Source: Acanthaster planci (taxonomy: Eukaryota > Echinodermata > Asteroidea > Valvatida > Acanthasteridae). From it: DNA of 55,493 nt. Positions 43,930 through 55,344 of the stretch are shown piece after piece. Each line of letters begins with the position of its first letter. Positions within the stretch are counted from its first letter, which is position 1. The stretch is from NCBI RefSeq assembly GCF_001949145.1, contig NW_019091378.1, forward strand, positions 1,563,666 to 1,619,158, read 5' to 3'. The position numbers and the translations under genes were made by a program. The notes beneath the pieces were generated by a model. That model was given only the letters and a program-made list of their open reading frames with translations, was not told where the DNA came from and did not search any database.

Positions 43930-46900
43930 CTACACAAGACTGTTTCGACTGATGCATGGCATACCCACTAGGAGGTTGTTCTTGGGGGAACAGGTCGCGG
44001 GACACATGGAATACAACCCCACATGGTAGTCTTGCTCCCGAGCTGCCTCAGCACGGTCCGTGTCCAGAATTGACATGCAGACTTTAGCTAAACCAACAAG
44101 AACAGAGAGTGGTGTTGCAGTTCAGACCATCCCAAGACAACAGGACGAACAATAACAATGCTTTTGTTACAGTTTACCTCATAGTTTGTGACTTGTATTT
44201 AGACTCTTGTAATGGTCTTAAGATGGTCTTGTGGGGTCTTGTGATGGTCTGACGAGGTCTTGAATACAACAACAATCAAAGGTGGGAACATTATATGCCA
44301 ATTTTTGTACTCCCCAAAATCCCAATTTTTGATACTTTTTATTTCATCTTGGTGTAAGATACATTAAAACTCTGACAATGATAACGATTTGAACAAAACC
44401 AAGAACAAACTACAATTATATGAAAATGAAATAATCAGCGATTACCCCCATTAGGGATAATAATAAAGCAAAATCAACAAGCACACTTTGAAAGCTTGTT
44501 CTGTATAATGGAGGTATAAAATACCCCATCCATTGAAAGTCCAACTTTCAGCTGATTTCATGTTGACCAGCCATACATAATCAAGAGTCCGAATACTAAA
44601 CAACTTGCAGAGATCCAGGTGTGTCTTTACCACACCCATCTGTCTTAGCCATTTTCACCTTGTAGTTCACTTAATTAGAATCCTAAAAGCATGGAACTGT
44701 GTGATCTGAGCTAGTGACTTCACAGATGATCCTTGGCCACAAGGCATGTGCTGCTCTTATTTCATTACTTTTCACTGTCTATATGTCATAAAAAAGGTAC
44801 TGACGAAGGAACGGAACTGGTGGACTGTCAATACAGGACACTGGCTTGTTCAGTGGGTGGAAAGCTGATACCCTATTCCAAAGGTTCACATTAAAAAACT
44901 TAAGAGGAAACCGGTGGAAAGAAAGCAGAAAGAACTTACCCTGCTTCGCCATTTCACTTTCAAAACTTCTTGAAGTCTGCTCTGCAACATGGCTGACCAA
45001 TAGATGATCCTGGGTCAACAATAACAAACGTGTGAAGGGATTCACAAGTTGAATTGCGCCATCAAGTGATGAGCTTGTGATGGACTTGTGATAGACTACG
45101 TGTATCTGTGATGGACTTGTAACAGAATTTTGATGGATAGAGATTGTTCCATGGCTTGTGGTGGGTGTGTGATTGAAACTGACAGACTTTGTTGGACTAT
45201 GATGGACTGGTAATGTTCTGCGATGGAGTTGTGATGGACTTTGATGGACTTGTGATGGGACTCTGATGGACTTCTGACAGATTGTGATGGATTGTGATGG
45301 ACTTGTGTTAGACTGCAATCAACTTGTAAAAAGACTTAAGATGGATGATGACAGTCTTAAGATTGACTTGTGATGAACTTAACAACTCTGGCCTACATAG
45401 TTCCTTCCTCAGTCAATTCAAGGTCTTCTCCAAAAAACCTCATTTAACAATCAAATTCTCTGAAGCAACTTACCCTGTAGGTCAAAGCTGACCCCTGAAA
45501 GCGCTGGCTGCGTGGGTACTTGATGAGGTGCGAGTCCCTTGCAGATCCATAGCAACAAGGAGAACAGACAAATGCTGCTCTGTTCCTGAGACACTTTTCC
45601 AGGACCATGTCTGTTGCAACCCCACAAGCATGGAGGGAAACCTGGAAGAATTGCCAATGAAAGCAGAGTTGCAGTCAAGGCCATCACATGTTATTCAGTC
45701 TCAACCCTAAAAGAGCCGGGGGTGGTCCCCTCTCAACATGTTTTTCAATATTTTTTTTTTCATTTTTTTTTTCACAAGCCAAGCCCTCAGGATTTTGTTT
45801 GGTAACTCTTTGTGGTTGATTTGACACCAAACTTTGTGAACATTGTTTTGTAAAAATCAGGTATAGGGAGGCTGAGTTCGAGGGCGGGGGGTGGAATACC
45901 CCCCCCCAGCTGTGAGGTAGTCCAAAATACCTGGCTCTTTTATGGTTAAGCTAAGTCAGGAGATATTCAAATTAACTTTGACAAAAGCATTCCTTTGTCA
46001 TTGTTCACCCTATTCCTTATGACTGTCTGGCAAAAGGACTTGTCACTGAACTTGTGACAGACTGTCACTGAACATGTAACAGACTTGACTAAAACGCTGA
46101 TTGAAACAGCTGAAATTAACAAATGTTTAAGCCAAACCCTGACCACACAAGAACTAAATGTACTTGGGCTAAAGGTCAATTATAAACAAATATTGCATTG
46201 TAGAAATCAACAGAAACTGTCAAGTTTTACACAAACATGATGCCGTCTCAAGATGCAAAACCAGGTGGTCCCAAGTACATAAAAATAAAGGACTTATTGA
46301 ATACTCTGTCTCATACACATAACAGCCGTATCAAGAAAAAAGAAAGACTGACTTCATAGGATCTGGTCATATATGGAATTTAAAATTTTTGAAAATGTCT
46401 CCTTCCATCAATCTGTACATTCAAACTAATGTAAAGTTACACGTATTGATATCAACTTTACATTTGGCTTCTGTAGCCACTGGATAAGCAGGAAAAAACA
46501 AATTTTAACACCAGATTGTAAGACCTTTTTTGTGCTGTGAATTAAATGGGCAAATGCCTACCCCAATGTCAAACCTGCCGGTGAAGTAGTTCAAATTGCA
46601 CTGGCATAAGGAGATGTTGCTTGGTCTGGTGCCCTGTATCCTGGCCTCGACACGTTTCACTGACTCCTCATTGCTCTCCACCATGATGACGCGACAGTCT
46701 GGTAGGCAATGTGCAAGAGCTATTCCAACATGACCCTGCAGGTTTTGCACCCAAGATAACATTCAGTTATTTTCTATGGTTAACACTGAAGTTTGTGGCT
46801 GCATTATTTGACATTATCTGGAATAAATTTGGCCAAGCATCACAATTTCAGCTTGGAGGATACTATTCCGTAAAAGTACCACAAAACACCCAATATTCTA

Positions 46901-49900
46901 TGATGGGTATCACCCACACAATAGTTCTTGGGCTCGTCTTTTAATTTCGTTTGAAAACTTAACTTGGCTGCACTTCACGACGTTGGAGGAAATTGGCGTG
47001 CATTGACCGATACACCATCCTCGACAATTGTAACTTAGCCGTTTTGTTGCACTGTAGATGTTGAGTAGCAAAATCTCACAGCACTACTGTTCATTTAAGA
47101 TTGATTCAATATGCATTCCCATCAGGAACAAGCAGCGTTTGCCTTGTGCTTGGATTTGTTTTTAATACGACATACTCATCATGTCCATGTGTAGGGAAAT
47201 GTGGACATCAGCTGACCCCAAAACAAAGAGTCCACATTCCTTATCTTGACTTTTGTCAAAGAGAAACTTCTGATGCTCCGTGCAGTGGAGTCGTTAAAAA
47301 GACAAGCAGGCTGACAACCAAACAGACAGAAAGCCTGACTGCCCCCAACAAACATACAAACAGATCAACTTACTCCACCACTGCAGAAGTCAACTATGAT
47401 GTCTCCCGATTTGGTGATCATCTTGACGGCTGCCACCAAGTTCTCTATCTGCTGCCTCTTGCGCATTGCTCTCTCTTCAGACACATCTAAGGAAAAAAGT
47501 AGAAACTAAGAAAAAGTTACCAGTGCTTTGAATCTCACTGAACTAACCATTCACCAGCATCTCAGCTGGCTTGAACAAAATTGGTTTCTCTTACAAGACC
47601 ACCCTTCAAATGCTGCAATTTGTAATAAACACAATTGTTTATTTCTGGTTGTGAAATTACACATACATTAAGATTTACATGTCTAAATATTCAACCGACA
47701 CCTCGGTCAAATCCTGTACTGTTTCAAGTTTTAAAGAGGGTAAAAAAAGATAATTGCCTTTCGAAGGGTTGACATATTCTGGAAAGGTGTCCCATGGAAG
47801 CTGGATATTCTCAACAGGGAAGTCATCTACGGTGATCTTGATGCCAATGACTTGTAACTCTCTGATGATTTCTGGAACACGATTCCTCATACTGGGTAGT
47901 CGACTGTATTGCAAAGAAAGAAAGATGCATGTAATTAACAATGATATATGCTTAAAAAAGACCAATGTCTTCAACACACTGTCCACAATACGGAACCCTC
48001 AATATTTGCCAGCAAACTGGAATATCAGCTGCATTGGTGGAGGCAATGCCTTGTTGGCAAAGGCTCCCAATGGGGTGACTTGGAAGGTATCAGATCATTT
48101 GCATGAATCAGAGCATTAGTTTGGCATTCCATGGAGTGTGGGGATGCTATTAACTATTGCAACGCTCATGATATCTAGCAGACATTGAGTTTAAAAGTGA
48201 CAATGATTATAGATGCAGAAAAGCAAGGTTAAGTAGCTACAATGTTTACATACGACATGGATCAACTTAACCCTTGCTGTGTCACATGCACACCCTCTGC
48301 ATCAACATTCGCTTAGCATGACTGTGCTATGCTCGGCTGTGGAAACACTGCCACAGTAGAGAATAGAAACATGCTCCAAGGAATGTCAAGCTCTATTTGA
48401 AGCACACATGTACATGTAGCACCAGCTGATTTGATTCATCTAGAGTTTTTGCTGATAAAGCCCTTGATGTGGAGGGCATTGCCATACATGTATCTCGCTG
48501 ACTGGCCCGAAATTACACCAAAGATTAAAAGGTCTATGCAAAGCAATTTTTTACTACAACCCTTGGAAATACGCTTCTATTTCTTCTTCAACTTACAATA
48601 TTTTTATTTTGTTTTTGTTTTGATATTTAAAATTTGGTTTGGTGCCATTTTTGGTTTTTACATGTGTGCCAACATGAATATCAATATTCATGAGTACACC
48701 TGTGATGTCATTCCTGGGAGAAAACCTCAATGCTGCACAAAGGTCTGCTGGAGTTTTGGATACACTGCTGCCCTTGATTCATTGCTGTGTAAGTACATGG
48801 AAAAAAAGCCGGCCAGGCAACCACTCTATGAAGTGCTTTAGTGAGCAAAGTTTGGATTTGAGATTTGAACAGAAAAACTATAAATTGAACAATGTCTTCC
48901 CTAAATGACATCACAGCGACATCCTTAATCATCGGGAAAAGCATGGCAATGTTTGAAAAGTGCACTTTTCAATACACTTGACCCCAAGGAATGCCATGTA
49001 GTTTTCAATGAGGATTGCAAAGTTGCACAAAAAGTGAATCTAGGAAAATTTCAGAACTTGTACAGTGTATAAGCTCTTGAACCAACCTGATTTGAACAGC
49101 TTCTATCTTGTCTGCGATTATCCCAGTGCTGTCTTCATTTGTGACCTCTGGTTTGACCTCTGCTATGTAGTCACTCAGTATGATTTCCTCAGGAAAAAAG
49201 AAGTCTTTCAAACCACAGTGTAAAGCACATTCCCTCACGCTTGGCACATTCCACATCCTCTTGTACCACCTACAGACAAGTGGAATACCCCTACAGGGGT
49301 CATGACCCTTACCTTCTTCCATGCAGCTCTGAAGAAAGGTGTGCAGGTTGTGGAAGAGTGCAAAATCGCAAAGGGTGATGTAGGGGCCTTGCGCAAAGAG
49401 GTGCTTGGGAGGTGCTGGAGATCCAGCCGTGACACCGGATTTCTTCTTACAAGGTGATGTTATGAATCGGCTACAAGCTGAAGAAGTATTAAGCCCAGTT
49501 CTCTTCATTTGCGAGCGGGGTCGTTCGTTGCTTGAGCCATTCCTTTCCAGGGAAATACTACCAGGTTGCTCATCTCCTGAAACGAGACGACAGCTTGAAT
49601 TTGTACAGTTCTTCGAGATCTCTGATTTCAGTTGCTCCTTGTACAAGCTCTTGGCAATTTTTATCTGATGCTTGTCCACCAGATGCAAGGAGTTGGAGTG
49701 GAAAAACGACTCCAACTCCTGAATCTCCCCTTGCTCGGCTCTCTCGCTCTGCCGACCAACCGTAGCTTGCTTTTTCTTCTTTGCTTTGCCCAGAAGTTTA
49801 CTGGAGATGACTGTGGGGCTTGCCAGTTGTTTCTCCAGCTCTAGGATTGCTTGTGGGAGAGCACTGTTCACTTCTAGGTCCTGGTAGATGTCAACCTCAC

Positions 49901-51352
49901 ATATTTTGGTCCAGGGGCTGACCTCTGAGCATTTCTTGAGACAGGCTTGATTGAAGCCCTGTGAAATAAAGCAGCTTTTTTTATCAGCGTCAGGCTTAGC
50001 TTATTACAAGCTTCAAGGACAGCAAACGACAAATATTAAAGCTAAATGCATTACGAGCACATTAACCCTAACACTCCCCAGTCCTCCAAAAGGTGAAGGA
50101 TTGAAGAGTGTTAGGGTTAAGAATATCTCCTTTGCCTATCAGCCCCTTGTGGTAGGCTTTCTGGTTTGAAGTGAAGTGAAGGTTAAATTTGGTTGACCCT
50201 GTTTTATTTCACCGTTTGCCTTTTTAAGACTTTCTTCAAAAAATATTTAACTAGAAAAAAAATGTAATTATGTACAATAGAGGCATGGTATAATCTGCAC
50301 ATGTGCTTCAAAGCATAAAACAAAAAAAGAACTTTAGTGAACAGCTTGGCTTCTTTGATTAAAGGAAAGGCAGAAATAATCTGATGTCTTTTCTTGGCAA
50401 TTTTTTTTGGGGGGGGGAAGGCAGGGGGCTAAAACATTTGAGAAACAATTTTGAGGGTATAAATTTTAAAAGAATGACATTTCAGGACAGTGCTTTAAAA
50501 AAAGGAGGGAATTTTGTTAATTGTAGGAAAACAAATGGGAAAAACTTGCTTATTTTATAACAAAATATTGCAAAAAATAACGCTCTTGGGGTAGATAGAT
50601 ATGTGTACGTGGAAGGTTGAAAGGTTTACATCAACTCTCACACATTAACTGCAATGTATGTGTAAGGTACAGTAGCAAAATCTTTCTGCAAGCCTTACCA
50701 AAAGAGCTTCAAGTTTCTTTTCCGGGTGTCTCTGATGTGCCTTCTTGACAATCCTCCTCAAGACAGTACACAGTCCAGAGAAGCAGGTGAGGCCTCCCGA
50801 TCCAATGATAGCAGGCAGCTGGCACTGTTGAGCCAGCCAATCAATATCCTTGGAATGTTTCAAACTGGCCTCAAGGTCTGGAGGTAATTGCATGTTCAAA
50901 CCAATTTCAGAAATCCCTGCTGAACTGGTGTTTTCTTCAGGTTCCTCTAAACTTAATTTTGCCACTGAGTGTTTCAATCTAAGACAAACATATCCTGGAG
51001 AAAGCTCATCAACACCCTTGGCTTGTCCCACAGAAGGTACTTCAACAGTCTCATCATCGAGGGGTCCAACATCACCACCAAGACCCACTTGGGCATCCAG
51101 TCTTTGGGATGGATCTAAACCCTGGCATGCTGTCTCCTGAGGACTAGAGACCTCTCTGCACTTTCCTCCGAGGTTCAACTTTCCGTCATGATCAGCTGCT
51201 GTCTGGACGAGAATGACATCAAATGAGTCATGGCCACAGTACTGGCACAGGAATAGAACTGTCTGCGTCTGTCTGGCTAGACACCTCCCTTTAACTGGTA
51301 GGTACAGCCTCTCCTTCAGTGACAAATCACTGTCTTTCCCCTGGTTGTGCAT
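43930..51352 (-). CDS. GSTCD: GST C-terminal domain and methyltransferase protein
   Basis: The eight coding exons, in transcript order, are 50699-51352, 49087-49958, 47758-47903, 47374-47486, 46562-46735, 45474-45641, 44940-45009 and 43930-44087. Phases agree at all seven junctions and give 784 residues from ATG 51352 to the stop at 43930-43932. The match to vertebrate GSTCD is clear at several points: WYKRMWNVPSVRECALHCGL, DFCSGGGHVGIALAH, NYFTGRFDIG, SLHACGVATDMV, PCCYG and SPKNNLLVGMP. The N-terminal half carries the GST-C-like region, the C-terminal half a Rossmann methyltransferase with the SAM-binding SGGGH loop. Substrate is not known from sequence. It is longer than the human protein (633 aa), mainly from a linker in exon 1 and a Ser/Lys-rich linker in exon 2. 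The third intron uses a GC donor. A likely 5' UTR acceptor lies 7 bases upstream of the ATG. Confidence 0.95.
45063..45385. repeat. Degenerate GATGGACTTGT minisatellite
   Basis: In GSTCD intron 6. Many imperfect copies of an 11-14 bp unit such as TGTGATGGACTTG are visible. Similar words occur at 44205-44255 and 46020-46090, so the array has spread or decayed over the neighbouring introns. Confidence 0.8.
45474..47486 (-). other. GSTCD: GSTCD methyltransferase core (exons 4-6)
   Basis: Exon 4 ends with VDFCSGG and exon 5 opens with GHVGIALAHCLPDCRVIMVE, together forming SAM motif I and the acidic end of strand 2. Exon 5 ends NYFTGRFDIG. Exon 6 has HACGVATD and the PCCYG motif. All are in phase across the junctions. 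Confidence 0.92.
45706..45945. mobile_element. TTAA-type MITE with CCCTAAAAGAGCC ends
   Basis: In GSTCD intron 5. The left end CCCTAAAAGAGCCGGG pairs with the right end CCTGGCTCTTTTATGG (14 of 16). TTAA follows on the right (45946-45949) and a mutated TCAA precedes on the left. Confidence 0.7.
50066..50116. mobile_element. 51-bp TTAA mini-MITE
   Basis: In GSTCD intron 1. Perfect 11-bp inverted ends CCCTAACACTC and GAGTGTTAGGG, flanked by TTAA at 50062-50065 and 50117-50120. Confidence 0.85.
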
Positions 51353-51674
51353 TGCTCTCTGCAGTTATAGATGGGGTTGCTAAACATTGGTCTTTTGTGG
51401 CCTACGTATCTTGAGGCATGACAATACTGGCCGTACATCAATCATGCTTCAATAGTTGAGGTCTGTGCTGAGATATCTAATGGGGGAGGGGTACCACAAT
51501 GGAAGTGGCTGTGCTCCCAATCTATCCACTGGTCCTGCAATATTATAAAAGTAAAAGCATTTAAACAATATTAATGGGTGCGAATGGAGGACATGTATAA
51601 TTATGTTATGTGAGCCACTGTGGTTAAGGGGGGGTATGGTACATGTACCTGCATGTAAATTGGAAATCTAGGCC

Positions 51675-51889
51675 ATTTTTCAATACTCGACTTCGGCTCT
51701 GTCTAAGGCTTCAGCCGTTTTGTTACTACTTGACTTAGAAGCTGTAAGCGCAATATTGAGTCTGGTAGTGGCACAAAGCATCAAGTAAGATGCAAATGAG
51801 CCAAACATTCCAGTACTTCAATTTAATTATAAATGCTTCAGGCACACAATCAGGGATTGGTTTCCTACACAAAGTTGAGTATTGGAAAA
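51675..51889. mobile_element. MITE family 'TTTTCCAATACTC', copy 2
   Basis: Upstream of the GSTCD start codon. The left end TTTTTCAATACTCGACTTCG pairs with AAAGTTGAGTATTGGAAAA on the right. Full-length match to copy 1 at 34510-34739. Confidence 0.8.
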
Positions 51890-51914
51890 CAATCCTGGTA
51901 CAGTTTCTCTCGAA

Positions 51915-52384
51915 GTAGTTTTGCCTCAAGACTGGTTTTACTGGTTTGGCCGGTGCAGCCTGTCAGTATGCACCAGCAAGCACAGTCGAATAGCTGTAGC
52001 AGTAGAGGGCACTATATTCACAAGAGACAAACTGCTAGAAAACCAGTCCTGTAAAATCTGGCAGGCCTTCCAAAAAATTCCAAGCATACCTCACGCGCTC
52101 AAGAATGATTGTGGATGTACACCGCTAAAAACTGCAACTGCATGGTGCGCGGTTTACGGCAGTGTGCATGCGCAATCATTCACGGTAACTTGAGCGCGTG
52201 AGATATGCTCAGAATTGTTTGGGTAGGCCTGCCAGATTTTACAAGACTGGTTTTCTAGCAGTTCATCTCTTGGGAATATAGCGCCCTCTACTGCTACAGC
52301 TATTCGGCTGTGCTTCTTGCTAGCGCATGTTGTCTAGACGGTGCACCGGCCAAAACAGTAAAACCAGTCTTGGGGCAAGACTAC
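51915..52384. mobile_element. 470-bp foldback (long inverted repeat) element
   Basis: The left arm, about 51915-52110, is complementary to the right arm, about 52173-52384. Paired words include AAGACTGGTTTTACTG with CAGTAAAACCAGTCTT, AATAGCTGTAGCAGTAGAGG with CCTCTACTGCTACAGCTATT, and CGCGCTCAAG with CTTGAGCGCG. The spacer is about 60 bp. It lies next to the MITE at 51675 and has no coding potential. Confidence 0.88.
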
Positions 52385-52999
52385 TCTCAAGGAGGAACAA
52401 AACCCATCTATTAAATCAAAACAAACAAATTGTTATTTAATTTGTCCAAAGAACAGTTCACATCTATAGGAACCTTACAACAGTACCTTGAAGCACTCGC
52501 CAATAAATATGATTGTTGAATGAAATGAAATTTTAATGGGGAAAAAAAAACTGGCTCCTAAATGAAGGAAGAGATTTTTTTTCACAATTTACCATCAATC
52601 CAGACGATGGTGTGTGAAAAGGTTATTTTGTGCCTTGAAACCAGAAATCATCTCGTGGAGTAGTACAATCCTCATGCCAAACTTGAAAATGAATATTTTC
52701 CAACAGGCAAAGTTTTCAGGCTGTGATTCACCATCTTTTGTAACTTTAGAATGTACAATTTCACAGTTAGAGTCGGACAGTAATCTAATACAGTGAATAA
52801 CAAATATGAAAAAAAATCAGGAAAGAGTTCCATATATGGATATCACTTGACATCCTGTGCACCATCGCCATGAGAATAGTCTGAAAAAATTATACAATTT
52901 TATAAGAAAACACTTCAATTTTTTTTCAGCTACATGACTGTTTTGGATATGTTATCACTTCCTGATGGTTGATATTACACTTTAGGGAAAAGTTAGCAC

Positions 53000-53067
53000 T
53001 AACTCCGTAGGGGGTGTGCAAAACTGATTAAAATTGGAGGATTCAGGACAGTCAGGGCTGCTGATGT
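53000..53067. repeat. Diverged relative of the nested mini-MITE
   Basis: Shares ATTAAAATTGGAGGATTCAG exactly, and GGTGTGTG/GGTGTGC-type sequence beside it, with the reverse complement of 18587-18648. The TTAA borders are not preserved. Confidence 0.6.
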
Positions 53068-53509
53068 CCATGTATTTAAGAAGGGTTACAAGAGGTTCTA
53101 TTTTTTCTTGAGGAAAACAAGGAAAATGAATTCCAATTCTGGAGCGGATGCGGTGGCATGGAATGCCCCACAGATGCAGAGAGTGGGATAATCACAGGGG
53201 AAAATGGAGTGTAACAGGTTTGGTGCTACATGTATTCGACTATACCTGTTAGGCATGATCAGTCAATATGTGTAATCGCTGGATCTTTGTGCGATCAATC
53301 AACTTCAGTGCCTGATTTGTCAGTAATTTGGCATTCAGCTAATCACTTTCATCTTTAATCAACAGTTGTGACAGTTTTTTCAAAAAAAGGAAGGTAAACA
53401 GGTAAAGTTGGAAGTTCATACAGAATGGATCGATTGCAAAGAGCGATCAGGTGATCGTGCAGATGGGCAAATCACATCCGACATACCTTACGTTACTACT
53501 GTCATTTTC

Positions 53510-53730
53510 CAGACTGTCTCTGATTCAGGCTAGGCTTCGCCTCCAAAATCAATCCCCTCATGTAGGGCTAGTGTTCAAATTAAATTGAAATACAATAGTA
53601 TTTTCTCTCTTGCATTACATCGTATTTGATGTTAAATGGCATTACTGGACTAGATACTGAGCTAACAACTTCAAAGCAAGGTAGTAAAATATAAAACAGA
53701 CAAAGCCTGAGACAAAGGGAAGTTCAGAAT
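53510..53730. mobile_element. MITE family 'TTTTCCAATACTC', diverged copy 3
   Basis: Reverse orientation relative to copy 2. The right part (AACTTCAAAGC, GTAGTAAAAT, AAGCCTGAGACAAAG) aligns with the complement of the left part of copies 1 and 2. The ends are eroded. Confidence 0.4.
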
Positions 53731-54796
53731 AAACCTAAACATTCGCACTGCATTATGGGGCTTGGATGACAGACAATTAATTTTCTTATGTTTATAAAAT
53801 GTAAGATGAAAAAAATCACCCCTAATTGTCTTTTTTAAGGGTACCAGTCACCAGGGTACCAGGCTGACAATGAATGTGATTGGTCAATGCAGGATGACTG
53901 AGCTACATGTACAAATCATGATTCTGATTGGCCAAAACTAGTGCATTAACATTCCGATCTTAGTCCAAGCATGGCCCATGACAAGAAAAGTGACATTCTT
54001 GGAACTTCAAACTAGAAGGGATTCCCCCAAATTTCTTGTACTGGTAAGCTTTAACATTTGAAGTTTGTGAATATCTTCATCCAAAATCACAATGCAACAA
54101 TGTGTAAGAAGAGGTTGCATAAATTAGAGTAACTTATTCCATATACGGGATGCCAGAAGTTATTCCCTAAAGTGACCTATTATTAGCCAACAGAAAGCAA
54201 AACAGGTCCAGCAAAGTTCCATTCAGGAAGGAAAATGCCGAGTTATTTACTAAGGAAAAACTTAGAATTTTTCAGACTAGTCTGTAAGGGTTTATGCGTA
54301 GGGTGTCACTAGAGGCGTCCATACAGGTATGCACGGTCGGTACTCTTTCCAAAAGAGAAAAGATTTACTGGAAAACGGCCTGGGTCAAATATCGATAAGC
54401 ATCACTATACTCACTCGCTTACTACCAGACCGGCGGTAGGATGATCTGTGTTACACTTATACCGTACCATGGAGGAAGGACACAAACTCTTCCTCCATGC
54501 TTACACAGACCGTATGGCTAATCATATCAACTGGGACTGCGACTCCCACAGAGGTCTATCTGATGAGTTGTGCGATATTCCACATTTGTTCTCTAGTGTG
54601 CCATACACGGGCTTCTGTTTAAAAACTAACCCTACCGGTGTCATTTCGGAAAAGCGTGCCATCAACGATGGCCATGTGCAAAGCTACTTACCGTGCTTAC
54701 CATGCCTCGACACATGTCGCCATTTATTTCATGGCCAATGGAGGGCGCTCGGAGCTCTCTTCTGCGGCGCAGAATTGCCTGGCTGATTGTGCGCGT

Positions 54797-54813
54797 GTAC
54801 GTACGTACGTACG
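54797..54813. repeat. (ACGT)n short tandem repeat
   Basis: Four consecutive self-complementary ACGT units within a GC-rich stretch. Confidence 0.9.
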
Positions 54814-54984
54814 CCCGACTTTGCTCGTTCGGCTAGCGAGAGGTGGGCTGCGGAGCCGGCCCAGGTGCTCACATGCACGCACGCGACCAAGCGCCACGGT
54901 GGAAATCGTGCCTAGTTCAATTCAAGCATGGAGGAATAAGAACACAAGGGATTGGTGTCTTCGCGAACTTCAGCGGCGGAAAGC

Positions 54985-55010
54985 ATGGGGAAGAATCGCC
55001 GACGAGTCAT
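54985..55010 (+). CDS. Possible first coding exon of a plus-strand gene
   Basis: ATG in good context (AAAGCATGG) encodes MGKNRRRV and then two bases of the next codon, directly followed by a strong donor GTAAGTTT at 55011. The rest of the gene would lie beyond the right edge. I do not recognise the product from nine residues. The neighbourhood (55.0 kb, divergent from GSTCD) fits a shared promoter. Confidence 0.3.
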
Positions 55011-55278
55011 GTAAGTTTCTCACATCTTCTTACAGTGTCGTAGTTGTCCTTAATTTGAAGGTGTGCGAGTTTTTTGGGCATGTGACCGGCTGCGTAGGGC
55101 CCGATAAAAAGTGACGCGGCTCGGCCCTCTAAAGTAATATTCCCTGCCATGCCTTCCTGTTTTTAAGTGGTGTTGGAAGGACAACTCCTTGTCCCACTCC
55201 TAAGCTCCTGTCATATTATGCATGGGGAAATACGGGCGCCACTTGACAACCTGTGAACAAGGACTATTTAAAGTAAAC

Positions 55279-55344
55279 TACTACCCCAGAACTGTGGGGT
55301 CCAACGTCCGCTCCGCTCCCACGAACACAGTTCTGGGGGTAGTA
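55279..55344. repeat. Hairpin with 18-bp arms
   Basis: TACTACCCCAGAACTGTG at 55279-55296 pairs, with a one-base indel, with CACAGTTCTGGGGGTAGTA at 55326-55344. The remainder of 55011-55493 shows nothing recognisable. Confidence 0.75.

Larger units (their letters stand above)
51353..54691 (-). promoter_or_regulatory. GSTCD upstream region, repeats, no gene
   Basis: An acceptor (TATAACTGCAG) just upstream of the GSTCD ATG implies a non-coding first exon. A strong minus-strand donor (AAGCACG then GTAAGTAG, exon edge 54692) is the best candidate. Between them lie three repeats and otherwise nothing recognisable. Confidence 0.35.

Noticed and set aside
45063-45385. CRISPR-like or satellite array
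   Set aside because: Units are imperfect, of variable length and without regular spacers; the host is an animal genome.
54448-55114. Overlapping plus-strand frames of 112 and 158 codons
   Set aside because: No domain or conserved motif; the region is GC-rich and probably promoter. Only the short ATG-donor exon at 54985 was kept, at low confidence.
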